Shown here: in pieces, positions 44,083 through 46,083 of the stretch
Layout: every line of letters begins with the position of its first letter
How positions within the stretch are numbered: the first letter of the stretch is position 1
NCBI GenBank assembly: GCA_046160045.1
Contig: JBJXGR010000011.1
Span: 1 to 46,083 of the forward strand
Reading direction: 5' to 3'
Source: CAZGUX01 sp046160045
GTDB taxonomy: Bacteria > Acidobacteriota > Terriglobia > Bryobacterales > Bryobacteraceae
Length of the DNA stretch: 46,083 nt
Notes under the pieces: model-generated
What the model was told of the DNA's origin: nothing
The model's database searches: none
What the model saw: only the letters and a program-made list of their open reading frames with translations
Position numbers and translations under genes: made by a program

Positions 44083-44202
44083 GTTCCCTCCAATGGCTAC
44101 CAGCGCCTGCCGGGCGAGTGGCCCCGGCGCTCGGGTTCGGACCGTTAGCGCCTCAGTTGTAGGGGCGGCATCCACGCGGCGCGCCGGCTGAAGGCCGGGC
44201 TT

Positions 44203-44219
44203 GCGGATCGAAGATCCGC
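44203..44219. repeat. Perfect 7-bp hairpin with GAA loop
   Basis: GCGGATC-GAA-GATCCGC at 44203-44219, preceded by a weaker CCGGC...GCCGG stem (about 44184-44198). It lies between the 49-aa and 181-aa genes. No T-run follows on the minus strand, so a terminator is unlikely. Confidence 0.4.
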
Positions 44220-44276
44220 CTGTGCGCGCTGAAGCAAGCCCTAACGGTATGGCGATGCGCCCACCGGCGGCTGCCG

Positions 44277-44822
44277 TCAGTTCTGCTGAGAGACGGTGGG
44301 CCGGTTCGTCTCGTCGCGCGGCGGGGCCTCCCTCGGGAATGGCTCTGGCGGTTTGGCATCCACGAGGGTGACGCTCGCGGCAGGTGCATCCAGGGTGCCG
44401 ACGACTCGTGTTGGAGCCCGAGGTTTCTCGCCGGAGCCGAAGTCTGCTTTGGCCTCGGCCTTGATTCCGATGCCGGTTGCCCCCGTGGTCTTCAGGATGT
44501 CCGTGGCCCGTCTGGTCCAATCGCGGTTGCCGCAATGCACGGATAATAGCAGAAGCCCGCCCTTGCGCATCCGCCCCTGGTAGCGTCTCGCTTCGGATTC
44601 GTGAATTCCGAATCCCACGATCGCGCCACAAAGCCACCCCACAAGGAACCCTGCTCCTGCGCCCCTGAAGGCGCTGAGGAGCGGCCCCGCAGCTATGAAC
44701 CGGTCCGCCCCAGCGACCGCTAGCATTCCGTTAGCCGCTAACCAGGCGGGAGACGCGCCCACCACCATCGCCGCGGCGATGGCTCCCGCCGCTGCCCCCT
44801 CCAGCGCCTTGGTGTTCTTCAC
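44277..44822 (-). CDS. General-stress-like glycine-zipper protein
   Basis: 181 residues. N-terminal ~75 residues are Gly/Ala-rich with two hydrophobic segments (GAAAGAIAAAMVVGASPAWLA; GPLLSAFRGAGAGFLVGWLCGAIVGFGI). HESEARRYQGRMRKGGLLLLSVHCGNRDWTRRATDIL matches the C-terminal core of general stress protein 17M/YflT-type proteins. The C-terminal 70 residues are low complexity. Probably membrane-associated; role unknown. On the same strand as the 49-aa gene (194-base gap). Confidence 0.7.
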   Translation of the reverse strand: MKNTKALEGAAAGAIAAAMVVGASPAWLAANGMLAVAGADRFIAAGPLLSAFRGAGAGFLVGWLCGAIVGFGIHESEARRYQGRMRKGGLLLLSVHCGNRDWTRRATDILKTTGATGIGIKAEAKADFGSGEKPRAPTRVVGTLDAPAASVTLVDAKPPEPFPREAPPRDETNRPTVSQQN

Positions 44823-44906
44823 GTGTTCTTGACCGCCATCTGTCTGCCTCCAAGTTGATGTAACGCCGCTGGCGCTAGCGTACGAGACTGATGAAATCCG
44901 TTCCGG

Positions 44907-45578
44907 TTATCGCTCGTGCGCGGAATACCGATTGAGCATGGCGAGTAAGTTCCGCGCGGACGGCGGTGGCGGTATGCTCTTTGTCACGATCTCGCGATTG
45001 GTCAGCTTCCGTCCATAAAGCACTCGATTCGCGTCCAGGTCTTGGCGCAAAGTCGCTCCGGTCAGCGCAATTCCGGCAAAGACGCCTCGCGAGCGCGACC
45101 ACGAAAGAATCTCCGCCCTCATGTAGGCATCGGTCTGAGCCGACGCTGAGCGGCCTACGGGACCGCCGGCCACTTCGCCTTCGCCGCCCAGAGTGAACTT
45201 GCTCGAGAGGAGCCGATCGGCGCCCCGTTTGTTCATGACCAGCAGAATGACATCGGTCTCGGAGCCACCGATCTGAAAGCCGACACTGCCGCCTTCCACC
45301 CGAACCGTGCCGGGCGCAGACCAGCCAGTGCCGTGCGCGTTTCGGCAGGAGATGTTTCCGACTCCGTATTTCCCGCCCACAATGAAAGCGCCCTTCTTTA
45401 GCCCGGGCACGATGACGATGCAGTGAGCCTTCTCCAGTAGATCTTGCGGAATTCCTCTATCCGGAGTGGCCATGATTTCGGAGAAGACGGCCGCCGCCTC
45501 ATCAACCCGTTTCACCGGCTCCTGCATCTTCCCCGCGAGCGGCGTCAGACACACTACTGCAAGCAGAATCGTTCTCAT
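44907..45578 (-). CDS. SYLF-domain (YSC84-like) lipid-binding protein
   Basis: 223 residues from the ATG at 45578 (AAAGGAAC 7 bases ahead), which starts a signal peptide MRTILLAVVCLTPLAG. SYLF/YSC84 domain: AHCIVIVPGLKKGAFIVGGKYGVGNISCRN, SVGFQIGGSETDVILLVMNKRGADRLLSSKFTLGGEGEVAGGPVGR and RSRGVFAGIALTGATLRQD. These domains bind phosphoinositides in eukaryotes; in bacteria they are exported and of unknown role. Likely periplasmic or outer-membrane associated. Last gene of the stress-like group, 84 bases before the 181-aa gene. Confidence 0.88.
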   Translation of the reverse strand: MRTILLAVVCLTPLAGKMQEPVKRVDEAAAVFSEIMATPDRGIPQDLLEKAHCIVIVPGLKKGAFIVGGKYGVGNISCRNAHGTGWSAPGTVRVEGGSVGFQIGGSETDVILLVMNKRGADRLLSSKFTLGGEGEVAGGPVGRSASAQTDAYMRAEILSWSRSRGVFAGIALTGATLRQDLDANRVLYGRKLTNREIVTKSIPPPPSARNLLAMLNRYSAHER

Positions 45579-45825
45579 CGAAAAGTTCCTTTCGTTGTTT
45601 GGACGAGATGAAAAGAGCGATTGATCGGCGTCACGACTTCGAAATCGCACGCACCCGGAACGAAGCAATCGGATGTCCAAGTTGGCCAAATGTTGAATCA
45701 ACGGCAGATCTGGCATGAACGCCGGCATTCCCCTGTGTAAAAACTTCCTCCGGCGGCTGCGACCCACTTGGGAAACGGCTGCCTCTGGGCGCGGGAACAT
45801 CAGGGACAGCGGCCGCTTTGCAAAG

Positions 45826-45869
45826 GACAATCAGGGACAATGGTGGACCCTAGTTTTCCCCTGATTGTC
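45826..45869. repeat. 11-bp perfect inverted repeat
   Basis: GACAATCAGGG (45826-45836) and CCCTGATTGTC (45859-45869) are exact reverse complements around a 22-base loop. The right arm overlaps the start of the gene fragment at 45861. Confidence 0.7.
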
Positions 45870-45913
45870 GCGCCATGGTTCCGTTGGCCGTTTCGCGACC
45901 AGGAAGGTTCGTT
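45861..45913 (+). pseudogene. Fragment of a paralogue of the Tat-exported TIM-barrel gene
   Basis: 53 bases align with 42898-42950, encoding LIVAPWFRWPFRDQE-G-SF against LIVAPWFRWPFRDQE-R-SF. Of six differences, four are at third codon positions and synonymous. This indicates a relative that diverged under protein-level selection rather than a recent copy. Similarity stops abruptly at both ends. No start or upstream region of the gene is present. Confidence 0.65.
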
Positions 45914-46025
45914 CTTCTGTCCAGAAGTCTCCGCGACGTCGCGGTTTTTTGCAGAACCAGTGCGATGATTTGCGCTGTCCGCCCCCCCTTTCGGTTAAGA
46001 TAGTTGCCACCCTCGGGCGAATTCG

Positions 46026-46083
46026 ATGAGCTTTTCGCTTCTTGAGACGTGCTGCAGTTTCGCGCTTGCCGCCTCCGTTATCG
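46026..46083 (+). CDS. Possible start of a gene cut by the window end
   Basis: ATG at 46026 opens a frame (MSFSLLETCCSFALAASVI) that stays open to the end of the window. It is hydrophobic and could be a signal peptide. No clear ribosome site is present, so this is tentative. Confidence 0.25.
   Translation, partial: MSFSLLETCCSFALAASVI

Larger units (their letters stand above)
45579..46025. other. Intergenic region with inverted repeat and gene fragment
   Basis: No intact gene. It holds an 11-bp inverted repeat (45826-45869) and a 53-base fragment of a relative of the 41905-43440 gene (45861-45913), listed separately. Repeated GGGACA motifs around 45803 and 45834 suggest a mobile or repeat element. 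Confidence 0.6.

Overview
The window reads as a stretch of chromosome from a soil-type Acidobacteriota, most likely near Bryobacterales/Solibacter. The evidence is high G+C in most regions, a VWFA-related protein of the acidobacterial type (20781-21707), a DUF1553/DUF1501 gene pair at the left edge, several Tat-exported sugar oxidoreductases and isomerases, and abundant secreted glycan-related proteins. The placement is by gene content only. I saw no tRNA, rRNA or CRISPR array.

Layout. 1-6802 (+): the 3' end of a LamG-DUF1553 protein, its DUF1501 partner, an ATP10-like thioredoxin-fold protein, a DUF4397 protein with a clear terminator, and a secreted GH44 glycosidase with a PKD domain. 6803-7677: no gene, but hairpin-rich. 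7678-11713 (-): a compact four-gene island of lower G+C (about 48-50% where I counted, against 58-75% outside). It encodes a 78-aa protein, a 681-aa protein with an HEMMH zinc-protease motif, a 287-aa orphan and a SIR2-domain protein, with overlapping genes. This is the best candidate for an undescribed system, probably anti-phage defence. 11933-14687 (-): two sugar-isomerase-like TIM barrels and an Ldh2-family dehydrogenase. 14801-18274 (+): an atypical SDR, coaD, a class I aminotransferase and a manA-like isomerase. 18275-19642 (-): a Tat-exported Gfo/Idh/MocA oxidoreductase.

19709-22436 (-) is a self-contained sortase operon: an LPQTA-anchored surface protein, a VWA protein and a sortase with a long C-terminal extension. 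22689-31927 is mixed: a WXXGXW-like lipoprotein, a 306-aa orphan, rpsU, an esterase, a PPC-domain protein, a glycosyltransferase-methyltransferase fusion, a haem-binding protein, a membrane protein, a SnoaL-like protein and a dienoyl-CoA-reductase-like SDR. The SDR diverges from a TrmB-type regulator (32084-32902).

32989-41766 (+) is a surface-polysaccharide cluster. It carries genes for GDP-D-glycero-D-manno-heptose supply (hddA, hddC, a SIS-HAD fusion resembling GmhA-GmhB, and a transaldolase-family enzyme that could provide sedoheptulose 7-phosphate). These are followed by a membrane glycosyltransferase, two methyltransferases, a nucleotide-sugar epimerase and a polytopic membrane protein. 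41905-43440 encodes a Tat-exported TIM-barrel-like protein, and a 53-base diverged piece of a paralogue lies at 45861-45913 beside an 11-bp inverted repeat. 43933-45578 (-) holds three small envelope or stress proteins.
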